Of a DNA stretch of 39,570 bases, positions 16,841 to 26,200 are shown piece after piece. This DNA comes from Chloroflexota bacterium (GTDB taxonomy: Bacteria > Chloroflexota > Anaerolineae > Anaerolineales > E44-bin32). The DNA is taken from the NCBI GenBank assembly GCA_022561215.1, contig JADFRQ010000022.1:1-39570 (forward strand), given 5' to 3'. Below the pieces are notes generated by a model. The model had not been told where the DNA came from. It made no database searches and saw nothing but the letters and a program-made list of their open reading frames with translations. Within the stretch, counting starts at the first letter, position 1. The number at the start of each line of letters is the position of its first letter. The position numbers and the translations under genes are program-made.

Positions 16841-18211
16841 ATGCTGTGGGGAAGTAGGATGGGCAAAGATCAGGATCCGGCTTTCGCTCACTTAAACGCA
16901 AGCTTTTCGTTCGATCGCCGCCTCTATAGGGAGGACATCGACGCCAGCCAGGCGTGGGCACGCGCTCTCGACCGCGCACAGGTGTTGACCGAATCCGAAG
17001 CCGAAACCATCATCGTGGGATTAGACGAAATTCGCCCCACACTCGCGGACCCCGCATTTGAACCACTCGAGACAGATGAAGACATCCACACCGCCGTTGA
17101 GCGACTATTGACGGAGCGCATCGGGTCGTTGGCGGGGAAGCTGCATACCGGCCGTAGCCGGAACGATCAGGTGGCGACTGATTTTCGTTTATGGGTGATG
17201 CGTGCTTGTGACCGGATGGGGGATGCGGTTCAAAATCTGGCATTAAGCGTAATGCAAAGCGCGCAGGCCGGCGTCAATCTTCCGATGCCGGGATACACAC
17301 ATACACGGCCGGCCCAGCCGGTCACCTGGGGCCACTGGATGCTTTCCGCGTTCTGGCCGCTTATTCGCGGTAGAGAACGTTTCGCCCGGGCGCGCGCCTC
17401 CGCAGCCGTGCTTCCGCTAGGCGCCGCAGCCCTCGCTGGAACAACGTATCCGATTGACCGAAAGGCAATTGCGAACGATTTGGGCTTCGATTCGGTTAGC
17501 CCTAACAGTATCGACGCCGTTTCCGACCGCGATTTTGCAGTGGAGTTTCTGTTTGCGGCGGCAATGCTGGGGGTCAGCCTCAGCCGTGTGGCGGAAGGAC
17601 TGATCCTGTTCAGTGGCCCTGAATATGGCTTCGTCGAACTCGACGAGGCCTACACTTCCGGGTCGAGCTTGATGCCCCAGAAGAGAAACCCCGACGCACT
17701 GGAGCTGACGCGCGGCAAAGCCGGGCGCCTGGTCGGCCATCTGACCGGATTGTTGATGACCCTCAAAGGCCTACCCTCTGCCTACGACAAAGACCTGCAA
17801 GAAGACAAACAGCCGGTTTTTGACGCGCATGACACCCTGCTCGAAGTTTTGCCGGTATTAGGCGGCCTGATCACGACGCTGGAGCTGCGTCCCGAACGGA
17901 TGGCGGCCGCCATCTCGCCCGATATGTTGTCGACCGATCTGGCTGACTACCTGGTGGGTAAAGGTCTGCCGTTTCGAGAGGCCCATAACGTCGCCGGCAG
18001 AGTCGTGAGAGTGGCGGAAGAGAAACAAGTCGCACTGGATCAGCTTCCGCTGAAGGAGCTGCAGGAAATCGATGATCGCTTTCAGCGCGATGTGGCCGAG
18101 ATCTTCAATCTGGAAGCAGCGCTTGCGCGGCGCAATGTTCTCGGAGGCACGGCGCCCAGCGCCGTCAAGACCCAGCTGGATGCCGCCAAGGAGATGCTGA
18201 ACACGGGGTAG
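16841..18211 (+). CDS. argH: argininosuccinate lyase
   Basis: A 456-residue member of the fumarase/aspartase superfamily that splits argininosuccinate to arginine and fumarate, the last step. LWGSRMGKDQDP at the N-terminus, HTGRSRNDQVATDFRLW (about 103-119), PGYTHTRPAQP (about 148-158) and the flexible signature loop GSSLMPQKRNPD (about 275-286) are all present. The ATG follows GGAGGG at 11 bp. Length is normal and no key residue is missing. Confidence 0.96.
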   Translation: MLWGSRMGKDQDPAFAHLNASFSFDRRLYREDIDASQAWARALDRAQVLTESEAETIIVGLDEIRPTLADPAFEPLETDEDIHTAVERLLTERIGSLAGKLHTGRSRNDQVATDFRLWVMRACDRMGDAVQNLALSVMQSAQAGVNLPMPGYTHTRPAQPVTWGHWMLSAFWPLIRGRERFARARASAAVLPLGAAALAGTTYPIDRKAIANDLGFDSVSPNSIDAVSDRDFAVEFLFAAAMLGVSLSRVAEGLILFSGPEYGFVELDEAYTSGSSLMPQKRNPDALELTRGKAGRLVGHLTGLLMTLKGLPSAYDKDLQEDKQPVFDAHDTLLEVLPVLGGLITTLELRPERMAAAISPDMLSTDLADYLVGKGLPFREAHNVAGRVVRVAEEKQVALDQLPLKELQEIDDRFQRDVAEIFNLEAALARRNVLGGTAPSAVKTQLDAAKEMLNTG

Positions 18212-18513
18212 CGCGGGATCGGGCGAGAATTGCGGAGATCCGATCCGCTAGCACCTGGCGGAGCGGCATGGTACTCCCTTAAAACTCGAAAAAAATAACA
18301 GGTTCAATTCACCATCAGAATTATCATTGGCTCACCATCGCACGGTCCCCTTACTCGAGCTCCAGGATTATGCACCTGACTACCTTCACCAGGGCTGAGG
18401 CGCTCCCAACCCCAGAGATCAAGAAATCCTTGTTGTGTCCATCGGCGAGAATGATGGATAATAGAGCAGGGCACGTGTGATCATAATGAGCCTGGGAGAT
18501 TGAGGAGAATTCA
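18212..18513. other. intergenic, possible promoter
   Basis: There is no gene in this 302-bp gap after argH. A possible promoter, TTGTGT (18433-18438) and GATAAT (18457-18462) with an 18-bp spacer, lies 52 bp before the next start. Confidence 0.35.
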
Positions 18514-18924
18514 GTGGACAACAATTATGGGGCCACCATGGCTGCGGCGGCGGCTGAGGCTGCAATACGTGCGATGCATAAGGAGGAAGAGATGACTCAT
18601 TACGGTGATGAAGCGCTCTCCGGGGAGTAGGAATTTAAAATTGTTCGCGCCAATGTGGGAAAGTTTCGCAAGCGTGAGGAATTTGAGAACTTGCTGGCTG
18701 AGGAGGCGGAGTTTGGCTGGGTGCTGCTCGAGAAACTGGATAACAGCCGTGTCCGCTTCAAGCGCCACATCAAAGAACGTTCGCGTGACCGCATGGCGCA
18801 GTCAGAGCGCGATCCGTACCGTTCTATTTACGGCTGGGGTCAGGGCAGACAAGCACTACAGATTTTTGCCATCCTTACCGCTACGCTACCAATCATCGGA
18901 TTCGTTTTCATGATCGTTAGATGA
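18514..18924 (+). pseudogene. small membrane-anchored protein with in-frame TAG
   Basis: A GTG at 18514 after GAGGAG opens a frame (an Ala-rich AAAAAEAAIRA segment, then THYGDEALSGE) that meets a TAG at 18628-18630, codon 39. The same frame continues as EFKIVRANVGKFRKREEF, LLAEEAEFGWVLLEKLDNSRVRFKR and a C-terminal membrane helix ending at 18924. This is one family of about 136 residues that I recognise as conserved but uncharacterised, with EFKIV..GxFR, GWxLxEKxDxxRxRxKR and a Tyr-Gly motif before the helix. Relatives have an aromatic residue, often Trp, where TAG stands, so a TGG-to-TAG change is likely. A GTG at 18655 could give an 89-residue shorter product. Confidence 0.6.
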
Positions 18925-19261
18925 TTATGAGCCCAATGGCGGAGATTGATGGCCAATGACTGCCGCGCTCCCCGATCATCATTGGAGCGCCATTGCCAAA
19001 CTGGTGTGGAAACCTGTGCGACCCTAAACCAAATGCCACTATCTTCTAGGGCCGCATATTTTCGCCATCCAAAACAGTTTTCAATTGGACCCCGTAGCGA
19101 ATTCGTAATGCTTGCCGACTAACATGGACCAGTAGCCACCTCAGGCTGACAACGACCACACTCCATTGTTAACGAATGGGTCCGCCTGGGTGGTAAGTAA
19201 GAGTTCGTTCGGCAACCGCCATGTTATCGTAGCCATACGAGATTACCCAAAGGGTCTCTGT

Positions 19262-20296
19262 ATGCAGGTTCTTTCCATGCCAGCACCAATCATTCAACTG
19301 TTGGAGCGTGTTCCGGTCCTTGGAGGACATGTACGTCGATTCCGTCAGGGTTTGCCGCCGCGCTGGCTATTTAAGCGCTCCATCGTGGAGTGGACAGGGC
19401 AAGATCGCGCACTACTGCGCCAATTGCCGATTTCATACCGTGTGTTTGGCGCGTATTGTGGGCTCTATTTTCGAGTGTTTCCTTCAGCGGCCCAACTGCT
19501 TGGCGGGAGGTATGTCCTGCGGGTCATTACCATGCTGCAGCGCGGGGATGGTTATGCAACCATCATGATTGGCAAATATACCGTATGCCTGGATCTCACG
19601 GACCCTCGTTTTCTGCTGGTGGTAAATGAGCTAAGGCGCCAAACGGACACAAATCTCTTAGCTCAGATTTTGAAGAGCGGCGATACATTTATTGATGTGG
19701 GCGCAAATCAGGGAGCGTATTCGATCGTTGCAGGCGCCCTGGTTGGCAGCAGCGGCCAGGTGGTTGCGATCGAACCACAGCCACGCCTGGCGAAGGCAAT
19801 CGGGCGCTCCTTCGCGGCATCGCCAGCATCTCGATCCACGGTCCACCAGGTTGCGGTCGGCAAAACCAATGGCGATATCGCACTGATCGTCCCGCTGGCC
19901 TATTCCGGTTCCGCAGGCCTGTACCGAGATTTTTCAGCAGGCGACGGGTATCGAGAAATCGTCGTGCCACTTAGACGATTGGATGATCTCCTTCACTGGA
20001 AGAATCTTTCGGGAGACATATTTGTAAAATTGGATATTGAGGGAGCGGAAGCAGACTTTCTCGAGGGTGCTGCCGAGATGCTTGGCGCTTTGCAACCAAC
20101 CCTGTTGATGGAAATTAATCCACGTGCCTTGCAGGCTGCGAACACGAAAATTGAGCAACTTAAGAATCAATTGCAAACGTTAGGCTATACGTCCTATTTC
20201 GAGCTGCATGATCTTTCCAATGCGCGCCCCATAGAAAATCTCGATCTTTCGCATCGCAACATACTGCTGCGAGGGAAAAATCAGCGAGGTCGATAG
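19262..20296 (+). CDS. FkbM-family methyltransferase
   Basis: A 344-residue protein from ATG 19262 (a TTG-like upstream extension has no support). Residues about 110-330 form a Class I methyltransferase with the SAM loop TFIDVGANQGAYSIVAGALVG, VAIEPQPRLAKAI and the FkbM hallmark KLDIEGAEADFLEGA near the middle, followed by PTLLMEINP. The basic N-terminal 100 residues have no clear match. FkbM enzymes methylate hydroxyls of sugars or polyketides. There is no glycosyltransferase or capsule gene next to it, so the acceptor is unknown. Confidence 0.85.
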   Translation: MQVLSMPAPIIQLLERVPVLGGHVRRFRQGLPPRWLFKRSIVEWTGQDRALLRQLPISYRVFGAYCGLYFRVFPSAAQLLGGRYVLRVITMLQRGDGYATIMIGKYTVCLDLTDPRFLLVVNELRRQTDTNLLAQILKSGDTFIDVGANQGAYSIVAGALVGSSGQVVAIEPQPRLAKAIGRSFAASPASRSTVHQVAVGKTNGDIALIVPLAYSGSAGLYRDFSAGDGYREIVVPLRRLDDLLHWKNLSGDIFVKLDIEGAEADFLEGAAEMLGALQPTLLMEINPRALQAANTKIEQLKNQLQTLGYTSYFELHDLSNARPIENLDLSHRNILLRGKNQRGR

Positions 20297-20357
20297 TCAA
20301 GTCGCGATCCCAAAAGTTCGTTTTTGATCCGGGCTGTAATCGAGGGGAAGTGGGCAG

Positions 20358-20525
20358 ATGACTGACAAAAACAATGCAGTAGCGCTAGCAAGCGCGCGGC
20401 CAAAGCTGCTGTTGCGTTAGCCTGCGGATCCAATTCCGGGGAAAAAAGTGCAAATCGGCGATCTTGTGGGAAATCACGCTGTGCGCTCTGTCACTGCTTT
20501 GATGAACAGAATGGGGGAAGAATAG
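20358..20525 (+). pseudogene. short frame interrupted by TAG
   Basis: An ATG at 20358 follows a GGGGAAG site. The frame reads 20 codons (ending PKLLLR), meets TAG at 20418-20420 and continues in the same frame for 34 codons (GKKVQIGDLVGNHAVRSVTALM) to a second TAG at 20523. If the first TAG is a mutation this is a 55-residue gene just before the MFS transporter. I do not recognise the family and cannot exclude chance. Confidence 0.3.
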
Positions 20526-20561
20526 AAATATCGACCAAGTTCAATTGTATGGAGGCGCATT

Positions 20562-21878
20562 GTGAGACCTGAGCGTGCCAAAGGGCGAGCGGCTATTTTG
20601 GATTTCTTGGGATTGAAAAGGAATATTGTCGTCCTGCTCGGTATGGTCATCTTGGTGGGGCTTGGCGAAAAAATGGCCGAGCGCTTTCTGCCGCTCTACC
20701 TTTTTGCGTTGGGAGGAGGAGCGCTTTCGGTCGGTTTACTGAACGGCATGGACAACTTGCTCAGCGCCCTCTATGCCTATCCCGGTGGTTACGCCAGCGA
20801 CAGGCTTGGGTACAAGCGCGCCCTGATCCTCTTTAATCTACTCGCCATGCTGGGCTATATCATCGTCATCGTGTTTCCGGTATGGCAGGCTGTGATTCTG
20901 GGATCGGTATTTTTCCTCTCCTGGTCGGCTATCTCGCTGCCAGCGACGATGGAGATGGTCGCCGAGGTGTTGCCGAAGAACAAGCGCACGATGGGGGTCT
21001 CCATGCACTCACTCGTGCGTCGGATCCCGATGGCCTTGGGCCCGCTGCTGGGCGGGATCATGATCGGCTTATTTGGCGAGAGCCTCGGCGTACGCGCTGC
21101 CTTTGTCGTCGCCCTGATCCTGGGTGCGCTGTCGCTTATACTCCAGCAGGTGATGATTGAGGATGACGCTCACAGGGAGAAGAAAGCCGTGGGCAATCCT
21201 CTGCAAGCATTAAGGCTGATGACCCCTGCGCTGCGCAATCTCTTAATATCCGATATCCTGATTCGATTCTGTGAACAAATCCCCTATGCCTTTGTGGTGA
21301 TCTGGGCGGTGAGGATCCACGGCATTACACCCCTGCAATTTGGCATCTTGACGGCCATCGAAATGGTCACCGCCATTCTGGTCTACATTCCCGTAGCCTA
21401 CCTGGCCGACCGAAGCACGAAGAAGCCCTTCGTGGTGGTGACCTTTGGCTTTTTCACCCTTTTTCCGCTGGTGCTGCTTTTTTCTTTCTCGTTTGAGATG
21501 ATGGTCATCGCTTTTATCATTCGCGGGTTGAAGGAATTTGGCGAACCCACGCGCAAGGCGCTGATTATGGATCTGGCTCCCGAAGGTAGAAAAGCGACTA
21601 CCTTCGGGATGTATTATTTGCTCAGAGATGCGGTTGTTTCGATCGCCGCGTTGGGAGGCGCATTCCTGTGGGATGCCTCCGCAGCTGCCGCCCTGGTCGA
21701 ATTCCTGGGTGTTGGGCGTGGCCTGCTGCCCATCATCGAAACGCTGGCCTCGCCGACGACAAACCTGCTTACGGCGGTCGGTTTTGGATTTCTGGGAATG
21801 ATTTTCTTCGCCCTATTTGGCAGGGACTTGGATTCAAACGAGGGCCTTCCTTCGAAGCCAGAAAGCGGAGCGGCTTAG
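20562..21878 (+). CDS. MFS transporter
   Basis: A 438-residue permease with about 12 hydrophobic helices. The loop between helices 2 and 3 reads YPGGYASDRLGYKRALI, the MFS signature (G-x-x-x-D-x-x-G-x-K/R-R). A second, weaker copy, VAYLADRSTKKPFVV, follows in the second half. The GTG start has GGAGG at 6 bp. It resembles drug or sugar-phosphate exporters of the phylum, but the substrate cannot be read from the sequence. It is followed after 49 bp by a nuclease gene with which it has no obvious link. Confidence 0.85.
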   Translation: MRPERAKGRAAILDFLGLKRNIVVLLGMVILVGLGEKMAERFLPLYLFALGGGALSVGLLNGMDNLLSALYAYPGGYASDRLGYKRALILFNLLAMLGYIIVIVFPVWQAVILGSVFFLSWSAISLPATMEMVAEVLPKNKRTMGVSMHSLVRRIPMALGPLLGGIMIGLFGESLGVRAAFVVALILGALSLILQQVMIEDDAHREKKAVGNPLQALRLMTPALRNLLISDILIRFCEQIPYAFVVIWAVRIHGITPLQFGILTAIEMVTAILVYIPVAYLADRSTKKPFVVVTFGFFTLFPLVLLFSFSFEMMVIAFIIRGLKEFGEPTRKALIMDLAPEGRKATTFGMYYLLRDAVVSIAALGGAFLWDASAAAALVEFLGVGRGLLPIIETLASPTTNLLTAVGFGFLGMIFFALFGRDLDSNEGLPSKPESGAA

Positions 21879-21927
21879 TGCAGGTTAGACTACTGCAAAG
21901 ATTACGATCCGAAACTTGAGGAGCCTT

Positions 21928-22845
21928 ATGCAGCAAATTCAACGATTCCCCTTCAGCAGTATCCTGGGGTGGTCCCTATCGAGATACAGCTTGTTCTCGA
22001 TATGCAAACGCCGCTACTACTATCATTACTACGCCAAGTTTGATCCGGAATTTCCGCGGCCCAAGATTGATTTTCTTAAAGCGCTGACATCCGTTCCGCT
22101 AGAAGTCGGCGTGATCGTGCATCGCGTGATCCGCGCATTGCTTCTGCGATTGCAAAGCACCCGCAGGCCGATCGACGAAGACAGATTTTTCAACTTCGCA
22201 CGTAGTGCTGTAGAGCAGAGCATAAGTGACAAACTGTTTTCTGAGGTGCACTACGAAGTGCTGGATCAGATCGGGCAGGATAAACTATTTCCTAAAGTCG
22301 AGCTCTCTTTGGAAAATTTGCTGCGCAGCGAACGTTATCCATGGTTGATCGATGAGGTGATCTCAACCAGCGATGCGTGGATCATCGATCCGCCAGGTTA
22401 TGGGGAAACGAGGATCAACAATCTCAAAGCTTATGTGAAAGTGGACTTTCTTTTCCCATTCGAAGACCTGATTTACATCATGGATTGGAAGACGGGAAAA
22501 CGCGATTTGGAAAAGCACCGCAAGCAACTGGTGGGTTATGCGACATGGGCCGCGACCCAGTTTGATGTCAATCCCGAGCGAATTCGTCCTGTAATCGCTT
22601 ATCTGCAGCCGAAGTATGAGGAAATCGATCAGGAACTGAACGAATTTGATCTTGAAGGGTTTGCGGGTGATGTGAAACACGAGACCAATACCATGTACGC
22701 CTATTGCAGCAATGTGCAGAAAAACACCCCGCTGGATAAATCGGAATTTCCCCTGATCGAGGATCAAAGGATCTGCAGCCACTGCAATTACAGGGGCCTC
22801 TGCTATCCCAACCTGTACCCCATGGATGATAAGGTGCACTCGTAA
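21928..22845 (+). CDS. PD-(D/E)XK nuclease with a 4Fe-4S-type Cys set
   Basis: A 305-residue RecB-like nuclease. The core shows KAYVKVDFLF (metal-binding Asp, about 170-179) and YIMDWKTGK (D-x-K, about 187-195), then a helix with KHRKQLVGYATWA holding the Q-x-x-x-Y motif. One Cys near the N-terminus (SICKRRYYY, Cys26) and three near the C-terminus (CSHCNYRGLC, about 285-294) form the spacing of the iron-sulfur cluster of Cas4 and AddB. It could act in DNA end processing or repair. No CRISPR array, cas1 or addA is in the window, so it is not called Cas4. The ATG follows GAGGAG; a TTG four codons earlier overlaps that site. Confidence 0.8.
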   Translation: MQQIQRFPFSSILGWSLSRYSLFSICKRRYYYHYYAKFDPEFPRPKIDFLKALTSVPLEVGVIVHRVIRALLLRLQSTRRPIDEDRFFNFARSAVEQSISDKLFSEVHYEVLDQIGQDKLFPKVELSLENLLRSERYPWLIDEVISTSDAWIIDPPGYGETRINNLKAYVKVDFLFPFEDLIYIMDWKTGKRDLEKHRKQLVGYATWAATQFDVNPERIRPVIAYLQPKYEEIDQELNEFDLEGFAGDVKHETNTMYAYCSNVQKNTPLDKSEFPLIEDQRICSHCNYRGLCYPNLYPMDDKVHS

Positions 22846-22931
22846 GGGCGTGTTGAACACGAGTTGTTGTTTAATTAGGTTTCACGCGCTTACGGAAAAG
22901 GGTATATTTTTATTCCAAAATAAGTGGTTCC

Positions 22932-23071
22932 TCTGGAGTCCGAAAGCTCTGCTTTCGGATTCAGGCGGAGCCTGAAGGGCAGGTTTTGGATTGAAATCGC
23001 GGATGTTCAGGGGCTGTGGCTCTTGCCTGTGCTCTGCATAGGTCCCAATAGCAGAGCTATCGGACTCCAGA
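22932..23071. repeat. 140-bp foldback element with 21-bp inverted ends
   Basis: The ends are inverted copies of each other over 21 bp with one mismatch (CTGGAGTCCGAAAGCTCTGC at 22933-22952 and its complement at 23051-23070). The left end also folds on itself (GAGTCCGAAAGC with GCTTTCGGATTC). There is no coding capacity. It looks like a MITE-like or REP-like element. Confidence 0.6.
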
Positions 23072-23083
23072 ATGAGTGCCTCT

Positions 23084-23113
23084 TGTAGGGGCGTCTGGCC
23101 AGACGCCCTTACA
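23084..23113. repeat. 30-bp intergenic palindrome
   Basis: Two 15-bp arms (GGGCGTCTGG core) meet without a loop and pair with one mismatch. Similar GGGGCG-type palindromes are frequent between genes in Chloroflexota and cyanobacteria in my recollection. It could be a bidirectional stop or a repeat insertion. Confidence 0.55.
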
Positions 23114-23161
23114 ATCTGTCGCGAGGGATTGCCGAATGCGAGAGACGGGATTAGAAAATGC

Positions 23162-23210
23162 AAAAAGGCGGGGAAACACCGCGCCTACGCTCTTGCGGCA
23201 AGACCCCGCC
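23162..23210 (-). terminator. terminator of the RND exporter gene
   Basis: On the minus strand GGCGGGG pairs with CCCCGCC across an internal hairpin-rich loop and is followed by five T. It lies 27 bp past the RND stop. Confidence 0.6.
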
Positions 23211-23236
23211 CTCTTAATTGCCAGCTAAAGCAACAT

Positions 23237-26200
23237 TTACACTTCTTCAGATTCAGCAACAACCGGTTGCTTGCCGCGCGTCTGCAAACGGTCAAGCAAA
23301 CTGTACATCACCGGCACGATTAAAAGCGTGAGCATCGTTGAGGTCAACAAGCCACCGATGACAACCGTCGCCAGCTCGGTGGCAATAATCGCACCCTCGG
23401 TAAGTCCAAGTGCCAAGGGAACCAACGCCAGGATGGCTGCAATCGCCGTCATCAGGATCGGGCGCAGCCGCGTGCGACCACCTTCAATCAAGGCGTCGTA
23501 GGCGTTCATGCCGCGTTTTTTGCGATTTGCTTGCACGCGATCGATTAAGAGGATCGCGTTGGTGACTACAATGCCGACGAGCATCATCATTCCTATCAAG
23601 ACGGGAAGCCCCAACACTCGATTGGTAAGCCAGAGTGCAATGGAAGCGCCGATGATCGCCATCGGAAGGCTGAAGAGGATCGTGAAGGGGTGCACAAAGG
23701 AGCGGAAGGTAACCACCATCACCAGGTAGACGATCAAGATGGACGACATCACACCACGAATCGCGCGCATGAAGCCATCGGTCTGCTGCTGTGTTTCGAA
23801 GCCCTCACTCACTCTGATACCAGCAGGGACAAGCGCTTCGAGCGCTTCCTTGGCGATCGCCGACACGCCAAGCGCATCCTGGGTTTCCAGCGCGCCAGTG
23901 AAGCGCACGGCCGGTACACTGTCAACCCTCAGGAAGACGTCGCTATCGGACAAGTTGCTCGAGATGTTTGTCAGACCTTCGATTCCCTCCAGGGCCGCAA
24001 TCGCCTCATCATTGATCGCCTCCAGCGTGGAGGGATCCCCCGACAACACCAGGCCGAAACCCCCGAATGCGCCGCTGGAAAGCGTCCCACTCGAGACAAT
24101 TACACTGTCCTCTCCGAAGGTAGCGATGGCCAGTTCGCGGATCTCGGCGGTGATCCGATCCACATCATCGACATCTTTGAGATTGATCTGGATGGAAGCA
24201 GCGGTTTGATCGATGCCTCCGCCGAAAAAAGCCGCCTCCAGGCCGCCGCCAGAGCCAACCTCGGTAACGATTGTTCCCAATCCCTGCACGGCGCCGAGTT
24301 TCTTTTCGAATTCCAAGGCCAAGGCATCGGTATCAGCCATGGTGTTTTCATTCGAAAGATCTACAGCAACCGTGATTTGCGGCTCCCCGAAATCAGGCAG
24401 GAATGCCCGCGGGCGCTGGGAAAGGAGAAAGAGGCTTCCGATAAGAAACACACCTGCGATCGCCAAGGTCAGCGCACGATTGCGCAGCGCCCATTTCAGA
24501 ACAGGTGTATAGGAGCGCTGAATCGCTGTCTCGCGCTCGTCGGGAAGTTGATCTTTACGAATGAAGAGGAATGCCAAGACGGGGATAATCGTGATTGCCA
24601 CCAGGAAGCTCGACGCAAGCGCGTAGGTTACGCTGACTCCGAAGGGAAGGAAGAATTCACCGATCAACCCACCTAACAATCCAATGGGGAGAAAAACCAC
24701 AATCGTAGTCACGGTCGAGGCAAATATAGCGATTGCAACATCACGCGTGCCCAAGAGCACCGATTGTTCCATATCCTCACCGCGCTGAATATTGCGGTAT
24801 ATGTTCTCGAGGACGACGATCGAGTCGTCGATCACACGCCCAATCGCTACCGTCATGCCGGAAAGCGTCATGATGTTTAGAGTCAGATCAGCCGGGAACA
24901 GGCGGCTGACCAGCGCGACGATGGTGCCGATGAGCGGCACACCAGCGGTAGAGCTCGATAGGGGATCGAGGATGAGATTAGCAAGCGGCGGCAGCCAGCG
25001 GAATAGGGCGAAGGCCATAAAGACGGAAAGTGGGATGCTGACCGCAGTAACGATCGTACTGCGCCAGGAAAGTTTGTACCGTCCGCCGATGGTTCCGCTG
25101 AGAAAGACCAAAATCACAATCACGGCGAAGATGGCACCCAGCCCACCTTCACGCGCGACGCCGCTGATGGATTCCTCGATGAAGGAGGCTTGTTCAAACG
25201 CCGTTTCAAAGCGCAAGCCCGGATTTTCCGCGACCAACTCGTCGAGCCTGGCGAATAGCGTGTGCGATACCGATACCGTGTTGGCATCATTATCCTTAAA
25301 CACGACCATCGAGAGACTGGGGATGCCATCGAGACGATTGATCGTCTCTTCAGGGATGAAAGCAGTCAAGGTACCCGATGCGATTCCTTCAAGTTCAGTT
25401 CGCAGCCCGGCGTCCAGGCTGGCGAGGAAATCAGCTGGCAAGGAGGATAAAACCTCCCCAGAAAAGAGACGCAAAGTGGCTGGGCTCAGGTTCTCCAGAA
25501 ATCCTTCTTCGTTATCAGTTAACCAGGCGAGAACGTCCGGTGTGAGGTCTGCCATGAGCTGCGCATCCTGGGGCTGGCCGCGCTGGACCAAAAGATTGAG
25601 CAAACCACCGGCACTTGATGCAAAACCACTGGTCATCAGATCGGCGGCCGTCTCAAACGTGGGTTGAGGCAAACCCGCCTCAGCTCCCTCCTGAGGCTGT
25701 GTCCAGGACCCGCTGAGCGCGGGAGCCCCGGAAGCCAACTCTCCGGCCTCTTCTTCCGCTTGTGCGGCGAGAGTTCCTAGACCTCCCGCAGGCTCTGCCA
25801 GTTGCTGAAGTTCGGCGCGCAGATCAGCATCTAGCGTTTCGATGAAATTAGCGGGCAGCCAGCCAAGGACTTCCGGCGAGAAACGCCGCAGGTTGTCGGC
25901 GCTAAGATCGTCCAGAAACTGAGGGACGAAGCTGGCGATTCCCTGCAGGATTTCTGGGGTGACATCCTCCGGGAACTGCAGGGGAATTCCTTGGACTTGA
26001 CCGGCAGATTGCCAGCCAGGAGGAAGCTCGCCAGTATCTTCTGCTGCAGGCATTGCTGCCAGACGCTGCCCGAGTTGAGCCTGCAACTCTCCATCGAGTG
26101 TCTCAAAATACTCAGCCGGCAACCCGGCCAACGCCTCGAGCGGCATGGCGAGAAGCATTTCGGGAGTCAGATCATCCAAAAGCTGTGGGGCGAATGTAGC

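Noticed and set aside
21928-22845. Calling the Fe-S nuclease cas4
   Set aside because: No CRISPR repeat array and no cas gene is visible anywhere in the window.
23690-24676. Long plus-strand frame opposite the RND gene
   Set aside because: It is the antisense of strongly conserved RND sequence, with His/Gln/Arg-rich composition typical of antisense frames.
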